From Ruminococcaceae bacterium UBA5406 (GTDB lineage Bacteria; Bacillota; Clostridia; Oscillospirales; Acutalibacteraceae), in NCBI GenBank assembly GCA_002407675.1, contig DHNW01000028.1:1-64000 (forward strand): a stretch of 64,000 nt of DNA, given 5' to 3'. The notes under the pieces are model-generated. The model searched no databases. It was given only the letters and a program-made list of their open reading frames with translations, and was not told the DNA's origin. A program made the translations under genes and the position numbers. Shown piece after piece: positions 15,929 through 24,761 of this stretch (position 1 is its first letter; each line of letters opens with the position of its first letter).

Positions 15929-17005
15929 TTAAGCCATATCCTGCAGTTTGGCTGCCCGGTCGGCAGCCGTCAGAGCGTCGATGATTTCATCAATGCTGCC
16001 GTCGAGAATGTCGTCCAGCTTATAGAGAGTCAGCCCAATCCGGTGATCTGTAACGCGGCTTTGCGGATAATTATAGGTTCGGATACGTTCGGATCGGTCT
16101 CCGGTCCCTACCTGGGAACGGCGCTCAGCCGCGACTTTGTCATCCTGCTCTTTCTGCTTTCGGTCATAAAGGCGGGAACGCAGAATTTTCAGTGCCCGGT
16201 CTTTGTTTTTATACTGGCTCCGTTCATCCTGGCATTCAACCACCATGCCGGTGGGAAGATGCGTGACGCGGATGGCGGAGGATGTTTTATTGATATGCTG
16301 GCCGCCCGCTCCGCTGGAGCGGAACGTATCAATCTTCAGGTCTTTAGGATCAAGTTCCACCTCCACTTCATCTACTTCCGGGAGGACGGCCACCGTTGCG
16401 GTGGAAGTGTGAATGCGTCCCTGCTGTTCGGTCTCCGGCACGCGCTGAACCCGGTGCACGCCGCTTTCATATTTCAGCCGCGAATATGCGCCTTTTCCGG
16501 TAATCATAAAGCTGATTTCCCGAAATCCGCCGAGTTCGGTTTCATTAGAATTCAGGATTTCAGTCTGCCAGTTTTTAGTCTGCGCATACATTCCGTACAT
16601 TCGGAACAAAACGGCCGAAAAAAGAGCGGCTTCCTCGCCTCCGGCCCCGGCACGGATTTCCACGATAACATTGCGTTCGTCGTTCGGATCTTTCGGCAAA
16701 AGAAGAAATTTCAATTTGCCGGAAAGTGTCTCTCGCGCTGCACGCGCTGCGCTGAGTTCTTCCTCAGCCATTTCGTGCAGTTCACGGTCGTTTTCACCGT
16801 TTAGGATCTCTTTAGCTTCCTTCTCATCCGTCAGCGTTTTCCGGTAATCCCGGTACGTGAGGACGATCGGCTCAATATCCCGGTATTCTTTCAGCAGATC
16901 CCGGCAGACCTCGGGATCAGAGGCGACCGCAGGCTCACAAAGCCTGTGGCCGAGTTCCTCATATTTTTTTTCAAAAGCGTCTAAAGCATCTAAATTTTCG
17001 AACAT
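15929..17005 (-). CDS. prfA: peptide chain release factor 1
   Basis: Recognises UAA and UAG stop codons in the ribosomal A site and triggers peptide release. The 358-residue protein has the helical N-terminal domain, the catalytic GGQ motif within SSGAGGQHINKTSSAIR (about residue 230) and the RF1-type C-terminus. The anticodon-mimic region around RVQRVPETEQQGRIHTS is followed by a domain typical of RF1 rather than RF2, and there is no programmed frameshift. It is the second gene of the operon, 47 nt after the DUF951 gene. Its ribosome site is AGGAG. Confidence 0.96.
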   Translation of the reverse strand: MFENLDALDAFEKKYEELGHRLCEPAVASDPEVCRDLLKEYRDIEPIVLTYRDYRKTLTDEKEAKEILNGENDRELHEMAEEELSAARAARETLSGKLKFLLLPKDPNDERNVIVEIRAGAGGEEAALFSAVLFRMYGMYAQTKNWQTEILNSNETELGGFREISFMITGKGAYSRLKYESGVHRVQRVPETEQQGRIHTSTATVAVLPEVDEVEVELDPKDLKIDTFRSSGAGGQHINKTSSAIRVTHLPTGMVVECQDERSQYKNKDRALKILRSRLYDRKQKEQDDKVAAERRSQVGTGDRSERIRTYNYPQSRVTDHRIGLTLYKLDDILDGSIDEIIDALTAADRAAKLQDMA

Positions 17006-17052
17006 GACAAAATCTCCTTTTGCTTAGTAATTTTCAGAAAAGCAAAAGGGTG

Positions 17053-17250
17053 CTATAAATCATCCGTAGTGTTTTCACGGATGATTTTTTTGATATTTTT
17101 TTCGCACTTTAGGCGCGGAACCATAATTTCATGCCCGCACTTTGTGCAGCGAATTTTAAAATCCATGCCGGAACGGAGCACCAGGAATCGGTTGTTGCCG
17201 CATGGGTGGTTCTTTTTCATCTGAAGAATGTCGCCGGGTCTTACATCCAT
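17053..17250 (-). CDS. DUF951 family small zinc-ribbon-like protein
   Basis: A 65-residue protein of the DUF951 (YyzM-like) family. It has a strand-rich N-terminus (VRPGDILQMKKNHPCG) and a single CTKCGHEI motif with an upstream Cys, which may bind one metal ion. The function is unknown; it is widely conserved in Firmicutes. It is first in the operon, with GAGGAGG before the ATG. A -10-like TATAAT on the minus strand at 17292-17297 is about 40 nt upstream and probably starts the operon. Confidence 0.85.
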   Translation of the reverse strand: MDVRPGDILQMKKNHPCGNNRFLVLRSGMDFKIRCTKCGHEIMVPRLKCEKNIKKIIRENTTDDL

Positions 17251-17291
17251 GTTCCGACCTCCTCTGCAAGCTGTTTTTTATCTCCATTTTT

Positions 17292-17297
17292 ATTATA
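17292..17297 (-). promoter_or_regulatory. probable -10 of the DUF951-prfA operon
   Basis: TATAAT on the minus strand about 40 nt before the DUF951 ATG. The -35 is weak (TTCCGG at 17 nt), so only the -10 is marked. Confidence 0.5.
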
Positions 17298-17352
17298 CCA
17301 CGAAAACGCCGAAACCGGAAGACGCAAAAGCCGGTTGTATTCATCAGCGCGA

Positions 17353-17382
17353 TTGCGTAAAGAATATTATTTATGATATAAT
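17353..17382 (+). promoter_or_regulatory. promoter of birA
   Basis: TTGCGT (17353-17358) and TATAAT (17377-17382), 18 nt apart, 49 nt before the birA start. No clear BirA-type palindromic operator was noticed. Confidence 0.7.
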
Positions 17383-17431
17383 TAGAAAAAATAGTGCTGA
17401 AAACGATACTGAAAAAAGCGGAGGAATCACT

Positions 17432-18412
17432 ATGGCAATCAGGGAGCAGATTTTGCAGCGTCTGAGGGAAAGCGGTGGGTTCATTTCAGGTGAAGAACTG
17501 AGTGAACGGATGAATGTTTCCCGCACAGCAATATGGAAAAACATCAATTCCCTGCGGGAAAGCGGGTATGTTATTGATTCGGTAACAAACCGCGGTTACC
17601 GGCTGGTCTCCTGTCCGGACTGCCTTTCCCAGGAAGAGATCAGCGCGGGTCTGGAGACGGAACTGCTCGGGCGCAAAACTTTTTGCTACAGCAGCATTGA
17701 CTCAACCAATGAAGAAGCCAAACGGCAGGCGCTGGCTGGTGCGCCGAGCGGCAGTGTCTTTGTTGCGGAGCAGCAGACGGGCGGAAAGGGGCGCCTTGGC
17801 CGAACCTGGGTTTCTCCGCCGGGGACGGGACTCTGGTTTACCGTTTTGCTGCGCCCGGGTGTCCTTCCCATCCGGCCTACGGCAACAACGCTGCTGGCGG
17901 GGCTTGCCGTCTGCGAAAGTATCCGTGCCGTTACAGGCTGCCCGGCCATGATCAAGTGGCCGAATGACATTGTAATCGGCTCTAAAAAGGTCTGCGGCAT
18001 TCTTGCAGAGATGAGTGCAGAAATGGAACGGGTAGAATTTCTGGTGGTAGGCATCGGTGTCAATGTCAACAGTGAATCGTTTCCCGAGGGACTGCGCAAA
18101 AAAGCCACTTCACTTCTTCAGGAGAGCGGAAAGCCCGTTAGACGTGTTCCTTTGCTGCAGGACATCCTGCGCCGCTTTGAGACCCTCCTGAAAGACAATG
18201 CCGCAGCATTGTCTCCCGCTTTCTTTGAACAGTACAAGGCCCGCTGCATTACCCTTGGCCGCAAAGTCGGATTTGAACACGGAGGGAAACCGGAATCGGG
18301 CACAGCGGAAGATATTTCCACAGCCGGGGAGCTGATCGTGCGGCTTCCGGATGGTTCCCGTGAAACAGTCTTTTCGGGTGAGGTAAGCGTGCAGGGGGTT
18401 TATGGGGAATAA
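17432..18412 (+). CDS. birA: biotin-protein ligase with HTH repressor domain
   Basis: Attaches biotin to carboxylase carrier domains and, as biotinyl-5'-AMP-bound protein, can repress biotin genes. The N-terminal winged helix (1-60, ISGEELSERMNVSRTAIWKNI) is followed by the ligase core. This has the biotinyl-AMP motif GGKGRLGRTW, the ATP/biotin site KWPNDIVIGSKKVCGIL, and a C-terminal SH3-like domain with the SGEVSVQG strand. The 326 residues fit bifunctional BirA. The start is the ATG after GGAGG, not the long upstream open frame. It is monocistronic between promoters at 17353 and 18422. Confidence 0.95.
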   Translation: MAIREQILQRLRESGGFISGEELSERMNVSRTAIWKNINSLRESGYVIDSVTNRGYRLVSCPDCLSQEEISAGLETELLGRKTFCYSSIDSTNEEAKRQALAGAPSGSVFVAEQQTGGKGRLGRTWVSPPGTGLWFTVLLRPGVLPIRPTATTLLAGLAVCESIRAVTGCPAMIKWPNDIVIGSKKVCGILAEMSAEMERVEFLVVGIGVNVNSESFPEGLRKKATSLLQESGKPVRRVPLLQDILRRFETLLKDNAAALSPAFFEQYKARCITLGRKVGFEHGGKPESGTAEDISTAGELIVRLPDGSRETVFSGEVSVQGVYGE

Positions 18413-18421
18413 AAGGATAAC

Positions 18422-18450
18422 TTCACAAAAGCCGTGAAAAGTGATATAAT
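18422..18450 (+). promoter_or_regulatory. promoter of typA
   Basis: TTCACA (18422-18427), 17 nt, TATAAT (18445-18450). The leader to the typA ATG is about 90 nt; no riboswitch was recognised in it. Confidence 0.7.
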
Positions 18451-18544
18451 AACCACGTTTGCAAATTTTTATGTTTTCCCGGTGCGGCAGCTTTGGCGGC
18501 CTCCCGCAGGAAACGAGTCACTATGATAAGAGGGAAAGAATTGA

Positions 18545-20371
18545 ATGGATGTCAGAAACGATTTAAGAAACATAGCCATTATTGCCCATGTTGACCATGG
18601 GAAAACCACCCTTGTTGACCAGCTTTTAAGGCAGAGCGGGGTTTTCCGAGCCAACGAGGCCGTAGTTGACCGCGTGATGGATTCCAACGACCTGGAGCGC
18701 GAACGAGGCATTACGATTCTTTCCAAGAATACGGCTGTTCGTTATAAAGATGTAAAAATCAATATTATAGACACGCCGGGCCACGCGGATTTCGGCGGGG
18801 AAGTGGAGCGCATCCTGATGATGGTGGACGGTGTCCTCCTTCTGGTTGACGCATTTGAAGGCTGTATGCCACAAACCCGTTTTGTTCTAAAAAAAGCGCT
18901 TGGCCTCGGAAAGAAACCTCTCGTTGTCGTCAATAAAATTGACCGCCAGGGCGCGCGCCCCGCAGAAGTTGTCGACGAAGTGATTGATCTGTTTATCGAA
19001 CTGGGTGCCAATGAAGATCAACTGGATTTTCCGGTGATTTATGCTTCCGGGCGCGACGGTTACGCGACCACCGATCCCAATGTGCCCGGCAAAGATATGA
19101 AACCGCTGCTTGACGCGATTCTAAAAGATATTCCGGCGCCGAAAGGGGACCTGAACGGCCCTACGCAGGTACTGTTTTCCAACATTGACTACGATGACTA
19201 TGTCGGCCGGATCGGTATCGGCCGGGTGGAGCGCGGCAGTGTCCATGACGGGGAAAGCGTAGTGCTCTGCCACCGCGACGGTACCAACAGCAATGTTAAA
19301 GTGACAAAACTTTATCAGTTTGAAGGATTAAAGCGCGTCGAGGTACAAGAGGCCAGGCTGGGCGATATTGTCGCTGTTTCCGGCGTTACCGGCCTGAATA
19401 TTGGGGAAACAATCTGTTCCCCGACCTGTGTGGAGCCGCTGCCGTTTGTCAAGATTGACGAGCCGACCGTTTCAATGCTTTTTATGGTCAACAACAGCCC
19501 GTTTGCGGGCCGCGAGGGAAAATATGTTACATCCCGGAATCTCCGCGACAGGCTGTTTATGGAAGTGGAAACCAATGTGGCGCTGCGTGTGGAAGAAACC
19601 GATTCAGCGGATACCTTTAAGGTTTCCGGACGCGGCGAACTGCATCTTTCCATTCTGATTGAAGAGATGCGCCGCCAGGGCTACGAATTTCAAGTTTCCA
19701 GCCCATCCGTCATTTATAAAGAAATCAACGGCAAAAAATGTGAACCAATCGAGCTGTTGATGATTGAGGTTCCGGACACTTATGTGGGTGCGGTTATGGA
19801 AAAGCTGGGCCCCCGCAAGGCGGAACTGGTGAATATGGGTACCCGCAACACTGGGACAACGCACCTTGAGTTTAAGATCCCGGCGCGCGGCCTGATGGGG
19901 TACCGCCAGGAATTCCTGACAGATACCAATGGAAATGGCATTATGAACAATGTCTTCGACAGCTATGAACCGTATAAAGGGGATATTGCCACCCGGGCTC
20001 AGGGTTCTCTGGTTGCCCATGAAACCGGAGAATCAACCGGTTACGGCCTGTTTTACGCCCAGGATCGCGGCAGGCTTTTCATTGGGCCTGGGGTCGATGT
20101 CTATGAAGGCATGATTGTTGGTGCCAGCCCGAAGTCGGATGACATTACCGTCAATATCTGCAAAAAGAAGCATGCAACTAACACCCGTGCTTCCGGTTCC
20201 GACGAAGCACTGAAACTGACTCCGCCCAGCATAATGAGCCTTGAGCAGTGCCTGGAATTCATTCAACCGGATGAACTGGTTGAAGTAACTCCAAAGAGTA
20301 TCCGTATGAGAAAAACCATTCTGAGCAAAGAACTGCGCATGAAGCAGGCAGCTAAGAAAAAAGCTATATGA
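18545..20371 (+). CDS. typA: TypA/BipA ribosome-associated translational GTPase
   Basis: An EF-G-like GTPase that binds the ribosome and aids 50S assembly and stress adaptation. G1 is AHVDHGKTTL (15-24), the switch region contains ERGITILSKN, G3 is DTPGHADFGGEV and G4 is NKIDR. Domain II and the EF-G III/V-like domains follow, then the TypA-specific C-terminal domain (KKHATNTRASGSDEAL). The 608 residues match the family. The stop codon overlaps the start of the next gene by 4 nt (ATGA), so the downstream exonuclease is translationally coupled. Confidence 0.96.
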   Translation: MDVRNDLRNIAIIAHVDHGKTTLVDQLLRQSGVFRANEAVVDRVMDSNDLERERGITILSKNTAVRYKDVKINIIDTPGHADFGGEVERILMMVDGVLLLVDAFEGCMPQTRFVLKKALGLGKKPLVVVNKIDRQGARPAEVVDEVIDLFIELGANEDQLDFPVIYASGRDGYATTDPNVPGKDMKPLLDAILKDIPAPKGDLNGPTQVLFSNIDYDDYVGRIGIGRVERGSVHDGESVVLCHRDGTNSNVKVTKLYQFEGLKRVEVQEARLGDIVAVSGVTGLNIGETICSPTCVEPLPFVKIDEPTVSMLFMVNNSPFAGREGKYVTSRNLRDRLFMEVETNVALRVEETDSADTFKVSGRGELHLSILIEEMRRQGYEFQVSSPSVIYKEINGKKCEPIELLMIEVPDTYVGAVMEKLGPRKAELVNMGTRNTGTTHLEFKIPARGLMGYRQEFLTDTNGNGIMNNVFDSYEPYKGDIATRAQGSLVAHETGESTGYGLFYAQDRGRLFIGPGVDVYEGMIVGASPKSDDITVNICKKKHATNTRASGSDEALKLTPPSIMSLEQCLEFIQPDELVEVTPKSIRMRKTILSKELRMKQAAKKKAI

Positions 20372-21255
20372 ATTTTGTGATTCTGGATCTTGAGTGGAAT
20401 GGAGCTTACAGCAAACGGCTGAAAGGCTATATCAACGAAATCATAGAGTTCGGTGCTGTGAAAGTTGATCCGCAGCTCAATATTCTCGATACGTTTGAAG
20501 TTTTAATTCAGCCGCAGGTCGGTAAAAAAATCAGCGGAAAAATCAAGAACCTTACCAGTATTACCAATGAAGATTTAAAAGGCGGCCTGCGGTTCATGCA
20601 GGCGGTCAGCCGTTTCTGCAAATGGAGCGGCGAATCGGTTGTGCTGACATGGGGGACGTCCGATATTCTTGCTTTGATTGAAAACTGCCGCTATTTCTGC
20701 GGGGACGGGCATATCCCGTTTTTGCACCGCTATGTGGATCTTCAGGCGTACTGTGAACATTTCCTTCCATGCGACGGCGGCCAGCAGGTTGGCCTCAGTT
20801 CCGCCGCTCAGATGCTGAAAATCAGCGAAGACGGATTTGACCATCACCGCGCACTGGGCGACAGCCTTTTGTCGCTGCGATGCTTTCAGAAACTTTATCA
20901 TCCTCAAAGTCTGGAATCGTTTATACAGGATGCAGGATGCGATGAATTCTATCATAAAATGGAATTTAAAACAGTCCCCATCTGTGACCTGAACCACCCG
21001 CTGATTCATTCGGCGGATCTTGCGTTTAACTGCGACTTGTGCGGCAGGCGGGCACGCCGGGTCAGCAAATGGCAGCTGCGGAATAAAAGTTTTCTTGCCG
21101 AGTTTTTCTGCCGCCGGTGCAATCATAAATTTTACGGGCGGGTTCGCTTTAAGCTGAAATATGAAGGCTTGGTTGTCAAGAAAAAGATCCTTCCTTTTAC
21201 TGAGAAAAAAGAGGAGGAAAAACAGCCGCTGGAACAGAAAGTTTCGCAGTCATAA
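20368..21255 (+). CDS. DEDDh-type 3'-5' exonuclease with C-terminal zinc-ribbon-like part
   Basis: A predicted nuclease of the RNase T/DnaQ superfamily acting on RNA or DNA 3' ends. Catalytic residues visible are D7 and E9 in ILDLEWN, an Asp in TWGTSDILAL, and His/Asp in DHHRALGDSLLS, which gives the DEDDh pattern. Residues beyond about 215 carry CDLCGRR and FFCRRCNHKF, two CxxC pairs that could form a zinc ribbon, then a Lys/Glu-rich tail. The 4-nt start/stop overlap with typA suggests a shared ribosome- or RNA-related role, but the substrate is unknown. A strong terminator follows. Confidence 0.82.
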   Translation: MNFVILDLEWNGAYSKRLKGYINEIIEFGAVKVDPQLNILDTFEVLIQPQVGKKISGKIKNLTSITNEDLKGGLRFMQAVSRFCKWSGESVVLTWGTSDILALIENCRYFCGDGHIPFLHRYVDLQAYCEHFLPCDGGQQVGLSSAAQMLKISEDGFDHHRALGDSLLSLRCFQKLYHPQSLESFIQDAGCDEFYHKMEFKTVPICDLNHPLIHSADLAFNCDLCGRRARRVSKWQLRNKSFLAEFFCRRCNHKFYGRVRFKLKYEGLVVKKKILPFTEKKEEEKQPLEQKVSQS

Positions 21256-21310
21256 AAAGTGCGCCTTGAGCGGTTTCTCAGAGACCGCTGCAAGTCGTAC
21301 TTTTTATTTT
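21256..21310. terminator. bidirectional terminator between the exonuclease gene and nth
   Basis: A long nested hairpin with an inner stem AGCGGTTTC/GAGACCGCT, extended by CTTG/CAAG and an outer AAAAGT/ACTTTT. It is flanked by A- and T-runs, so it can work in both directions for the convergent genes. Confidence 0.85.
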
Positions 21311-21945
21311 GCCAGGTTCGCCGATTTGCAAAAATCCTTCATACAGCATTTTTCACATTTCGGATTCCGTGCCGTGCAGACCGCCCGCCCGTGCAGGACA
21401 AGCCGGTGACAGAAATCGTTGGATTCTTCAGGCGGCAAAACCGCTCGAAGCTGCATTTCCACTTTGCGCGGGTCTTTGCCCTCGCTGATTCCAAGCCGGC
21501 CGCAGATGCGGATGCAGTGGGTGTCCGTTACGACAGCAGGCTTGTGGTAAATGTCCCCGATAATCAGGTTAGCCGTTTTGCGGCCGACGCCGGGCAGGCG
21601 GGTCAATTTTTCAATGGAGTCTGGAACAACGCCGCCAAAATCGGATTTCAGCATCCGGCACATGGCGAGAATATCTCTCGCCTTCGTTTTGTAAAGACCG
21701 CAGGAATGAATGTAGCCTTCTACTTCTTCTTGTGTGGCGCCGCAAAAAGCGTCTAAATCTGGGAACCGGGCAAACAGCGCCGGTGTTACTAGATTGACGC
21801 GTGTGTCGGTGCACTGAGCCGAAAGCCGCGTTGCAATCAGCAGCTGAAGGGGACTGCGGCTGGTCAGAGAACAGATTCCTTCCGGATATTCTTTTTTCAG
21901 AGTGCTTACTGCCAGAGCAGCCCGTTGTTTTTTTGTCAAATCCAT
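21304..21945 (-). CDS. nth: endonuclease III (DNA glycosylase/AP lyase)
   Basis: Removes oxidised pyrimidines and nicks at abasic sites in base excision repair. The 213 residues contain the helix-hairpin-helix LPGVGRKTANLIIG with the catalytic Lys. The catalytic Asp lies in VVTDTHCIRICGRLG, and the 4Fe-4S cluster loop has the C-x6-C-x2-C-x5-C spacing (starting CTARNPKCEKC). Length is normal. It is monocistronic and convergent with the exonuclease gene; its last codons overlap the shared terminator. Confidence 0.96.
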   Translation of the reverse strand: MDLTKKQRAALAVSTLKKEYPEGICSLTSRSPLQLLIATRLSAQCTDTRVNLVTPALFARFPDLDAFCGATQEEVEGYIHSCGLYKTKARDILAMCRMLKSDFGGVVPDSIEKLTRLPGVGRKTANLIIGDIYHKPAVVTDTHCIRICGRLGISEGKDPRKVEMQLRAVLPPEESNDFCHRLVLHGRAVCTARNPKCEKCCMKDFCKSANLAK

Positions 21946-22031
21946 TTCCCTCCCGTATTTTCTTTATCTTATTACAAAATCTGTCCCGGTTCAAGCAGAG
22001 AAAAACTGTGTTTGAATTTTTTAGTCCGCCG

Positions 22032-22060
22032 TTGCGTTTTACGGAAGGACAGGGTATAAT
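22032..22060 (+). promoter_or_regulatory. promoter of glyA
   Basis: TTGCGT (22032-22037), 17 nt, TATAAT (22055-22060), 32 nt before the glyA ATG. Confidence 0.75.
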
Positions 22061-22092
22061 GAAGAAAATAGTTCGGGAAAGGGTTTGAAAGC

Positions 22093-23346
22093 ATGTACAA
22101 GGATATGATGGACACCATTGGCTTTGTTTCCGGCGCCGATCCGGAAGTCGGCGCTGCAATGAAGCAGGAACTTCAGCGCCAGCGTGACAATCTGGAACTC
22201 ATTGCCTCCGAAAATATCGTTTCCCCCGCGGTCATGGCTGCTATGGGCAGCGTGCTGACCAACAAATATGCCGAAGGATATCCGGGCAAACGCTATTACG
22301 GCGGCTGCCAGTATGTCGATATAGTGGAAGAAATTGCCCGCACCCGTGCCTGTAAACTGTTTGGTGCGGAACATGCCAATGTTCAGCCGCATTCCGGTGC
22401 ACAGGCAAACATGGCGGTCTATTTTGCCTTGCTTCAGCCCGGCGATACCGTTATGGGCATGAACCTTGCAGAAGGCGGCCACCTGACCCATGGCTCTCCG
22501 GTGAATATTTCCGGAAAGTATTTTCATTTTGTTCCGTACGGCTTGAACCCAGAAACAGGCCGTATTGATTACGACAAGGTTTATGAAACGGCGATGCGCA
22601 TTCACCCGAAGCTGATTGTTTCAGGCGCAAGCGCTTACCCTCGTATTATTGATTTCAAACGCTTCCGGGAGATCTGCGATGCCTGCGGGGCTGTTATGAT
22701 GGTAGATATGGCTCACATTGCCGGCCTAGTTGCGTCCGGTGACCACCCCAACCCGGTCGAATGGGCAGATATTGTGACAACAACGACTCATAAAACGCTC
22801 CGCGGCCCGCGCGGCGGAATGATTCTCTGCAAAGAAAAATACGCCAAAGCTATTGATAAGGCTATTTTCCCCGGTACGCAGGGCGGACCGCTGATGCACG
22901 TGATTGCGGGCAAAGCCGTTTGCCTGGGCGAAGCACTGAAACCGGAATTCAAAGAGTACGGCCACCGGATTGTCCAGAATGCCAAAGCATTGGCAGACGG
23001 CCTTTTGCAGAGAGGCATCAAGTTGGTTTCCGGAGGAACCGACAACCACCTGATGCTGATTGATCTGAGCGGAACGGATTTGACAGGAAAAGAGCTGGAG
23101 CACCGTTTGGATGCCGTTCATATTACCGCAAATAAAAATACGGTTCCGAACGAGAAGCGCAGCCCGTTTGTAACCAGCGGCCTGCGTATCGGCACACCTG
23201 CTGTTACAACACGCGGACTGGATACAAAGGATATGGATTTGATTGCGGAATGTATCAGCCTTGCCATCCATGATTTTGACGCGTCACAGGATAAAATCAA
23301 TGCTATTGTAAAAGGCATCTGCGAGGAGCATCCGCTGTACCAGTAA
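22093..23346 (+). CDS. glyA: serine hydroxymethyltransferase
   Basis: A PLP enzyme converting serine + tetrahydrofolate to glycine + 5,10-methylene-THF, the main one-carbon source. The 417 residues show LELIASENIVSPAVMAAMGS, NKYAEGYPGKRYYGG, PHSGAQANMAVY and the PLP-binding lysine in TTTTHKTLRGPRGG. The C-terminal RIGTPAVTTRG binds substrate carboxylate. GGGAAAGGG precedes the ATG. Followed by a GC-rich hairpin and rarA, with which it could be partly cotranscribed. Confidence 0.97.
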   Translation: MYKDMMDTIGFVSGADPEVGAAMKQELQRQRDNLELIASENIVSPAVMAAMGSVLTNKYAEGYPGKRYYGGCQYVDIVEEIARTRACKLFGAEHANVQPHSGAQANMAVYFALLQPGDTVMGMNLAEGGHLTHGSPVNISGKYFHFVPYGLNPETGRIDYDKVYETAMRIHPKLIVSGASAYPRIIDFKRFREICDACGAVMMVDMAHIAGLVASGDHPNPVEWADIVTTTTHKTLRGPRGGMILCKEKYAKAIDKAIFPGTQGGPLMHVIAGKAVCLGEALKPEFKEYGHRIVQNAKALADGLLQRGIKLVSGGTDNHLMLIDLSGTDLTGKELEHRLDAVHITANKNTVPNEKRSPFVTSGLRIGTPAVTTRGLDTKDMDLIAECISLAIHDFDASQDKINAIVKGICEEHPLYQ

Positions 23347-23369
23347 GCTGAAAAAATTGATTGAATACG

Positions 23370-23395
23370 GCCCCCGGTTTGCCGGGGGCAATTTT
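23370..23395 (+). terminator. hairpin after glyA
   Basis: GCCCCCGG-TTT-CCGGGGGC-type stem followed by a weak T-stretch (CAATTTTA). Probably a partial terminator ahead of rarA. Confidence 0.6.
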
Positions 23396-23417
23396 ATGCA
23401 GAAAGAAGGATATCATT

Positions 23418-24695
23418 ATGCCGGCACCCCTTGCCGACCGGATTCGGCCCAAAAATCTGGATGAAATCGTCGGGCAGCACCACCTTTTAGATCCGGGGAA
23501 ACCGCTCCGAAAAATTATTGAGTCGGGCAATATTCCCAATATGGTCTTTTACGGGCCCGCCGGCGTGGGGAAGACCACGCTGGCGTCCTTCATTGCCCAC
23601 CGGACAAAACGAACTCTTTATAAGATGAACGGAACTACGGCTACCACGGCGGATATCCACCAGGTTGTCGGTAGGCTCGGCACGTTTGAAGCGCCGAACG
23701 GCATTCTTTTGTATCTGGATGAGATCCAGTATTTTAATAAAAAACAGCAGCAGACACTGCTGGAATTTATCGAAAACGGTTCCATTACATTGATTGCTTC
23801 CACAACAGAAAACCCCTATTTTTATGTTTACGGCGCAATCCTGAGCCGTTCGACAGTATTTGAGTTTAAACCCGTTGAAAAGGAGGACGTCCTTCTGGCG
23901 GTGAAGCGTGCATTTCGGTTTCTTTCTGAGGAACAGCACCGGCCGATCCATGTGGAAGACGGTGCGGCGGAATATATTGCCACAGCCTGCGGCGGAGACG
24001 TCCGCAAGGCAATGAATGCGGTAGAACTCTGTGTTGTTTCCGGAGAGGAAGAGCCGGACGGAGCGTGCCGGGTAACGCTCTCATCAGCGCGTGAACTGAC
24101 GCAGCGCAGCGCTCTGCGTTACGACCGGGCAGGCGATGAGCATTACGACATCCTTTCCGCTTTTCAAAAATCCATGCGCGGTTCCGATCCGGACGCGGCG
24201 GTGCATTACCTTGCCCGCCTTCTGGAAGCCGGCGACCTTCCTTCCGCCTGCCGCCGCCTGATGGTATGTGCCTGTGAAGATGTAGGGCTTGCCTACCCGC
24301 AGATCATCCCGATCGTGAAAGCTGCCGTGGATGCGGCGTTCCAGGTCGGGCTGCCGGAGGCGCGCATTCCGCTTGCGGACGCGGTAGTGCTGGTGTGCCT
24401 TGCCCCAAAATCCAATTCGGCTTACTGCGCCGTAGATGCCGCAATCGCCGATATCCGGGCGGGCAAGGCCGGCCCAATCCCGCGGCAGCTCCAAAATAAG
24501 CACTTTGATGGGGCGGACAACCCGAAGAAGGGCCAGTTTTACCAGTATCCGCATAATTTTCCAAATCATTGGGTTGCCCAGCAGTATCTGCCGGATGAAT
24601 TGAAAGATACCGTTTATTACAGGGCCGGCGAAAATAAAACGGAGCGCGCCTTTCAGGGATATTGGTCAGCCATCAAAGGGCGCGGAAAAAAATAA
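23418..24695 (+). CDS. rarA: replication-associated recombination protein A (RarA/MgsA)
   Basis: A clamp-loader-like AAA+ ATPase that acts at stalled replication forks. The 425 residues begin with the typical PLADRIRPKNLDEIVGQ box. Walker A is YGPAGVGKTT (about 43-52), Walker B LYLDEIQ, and the sensor region has ASTTENPYFYV. The C-terminal MgsA domain (GSDPDAAVHYLARLLEAGD, EDVGLAYP) ends with the HNFPNHWVAQQYLPD motif. The ATG at 23418 follows AAGAAGGA; an upstream in-frame ATG at 23361 lies in the glyA terminator and is rejected. Confidence 0.95.
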   Translation: MPAPLADRIRPKNLDEIVGQHHLLDPGKPLRKIIESGNIPNMVFYGPAGVGKTTLASFIAHRTKRTLYKMNGTTATTADIHQVVGRLGTFEAPNGILLYLDEIQYFNKKQQQTLLEFIENGSITLIASTTENPYFYVYGAILSRSTVFEFKPVEKEDVLLAVKRAFRFLSEEQHRPIHVEDGAAEYIATACGGDVRKAMNAVELCVVSGEEEPDGACRVTLSSARELTQRSALRYDRAGDEHYDILSAFQKSMRGSDPDAAVHYLARLLEAGDLPSACRRLMVCACEDVGLAYPQIIPIVKAAVDAAFQVGLPEARIPLADAVVLVCLAPKSNSAYCAVDAAIADIRAGKAGPIPRQLQNKHFDGADNPKKGQFYQYPHNFPNHWVAQQYLPDELKDTVYYRAGENKTERAFQGYWSAIKGRGKK

Positions 24696-24703
24696 AATTT
24701 TTC

Positions 24704-24732
24704 TTGATTTTTAGGGTCAGCCGAGATATAAT
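24704..24732 (+). promoter_or_regulatory. promoter of the flavoreductase-rubredoxin gene
   Basis: TTGATT (24704-24709), 17 nt, TATAAT (24727-24732), 29 nt before the TTG start. Confidence 0.7.
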
Positions 24733-24761
24733 AGTAAAAATGTGTTTGGAAGGTGCAGCGG

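Noticed and set aside
16043..16804. 253-codon plus-strand frame across prfA
   Set aside because: Antisense to the RF1 gene; composition reflects the reverse of its codons and no family is evident.
17383..17431. BirA operator in front of birA
   Set aside because: No clear inverted repeat matching BirA-type sites was found in the short leader.
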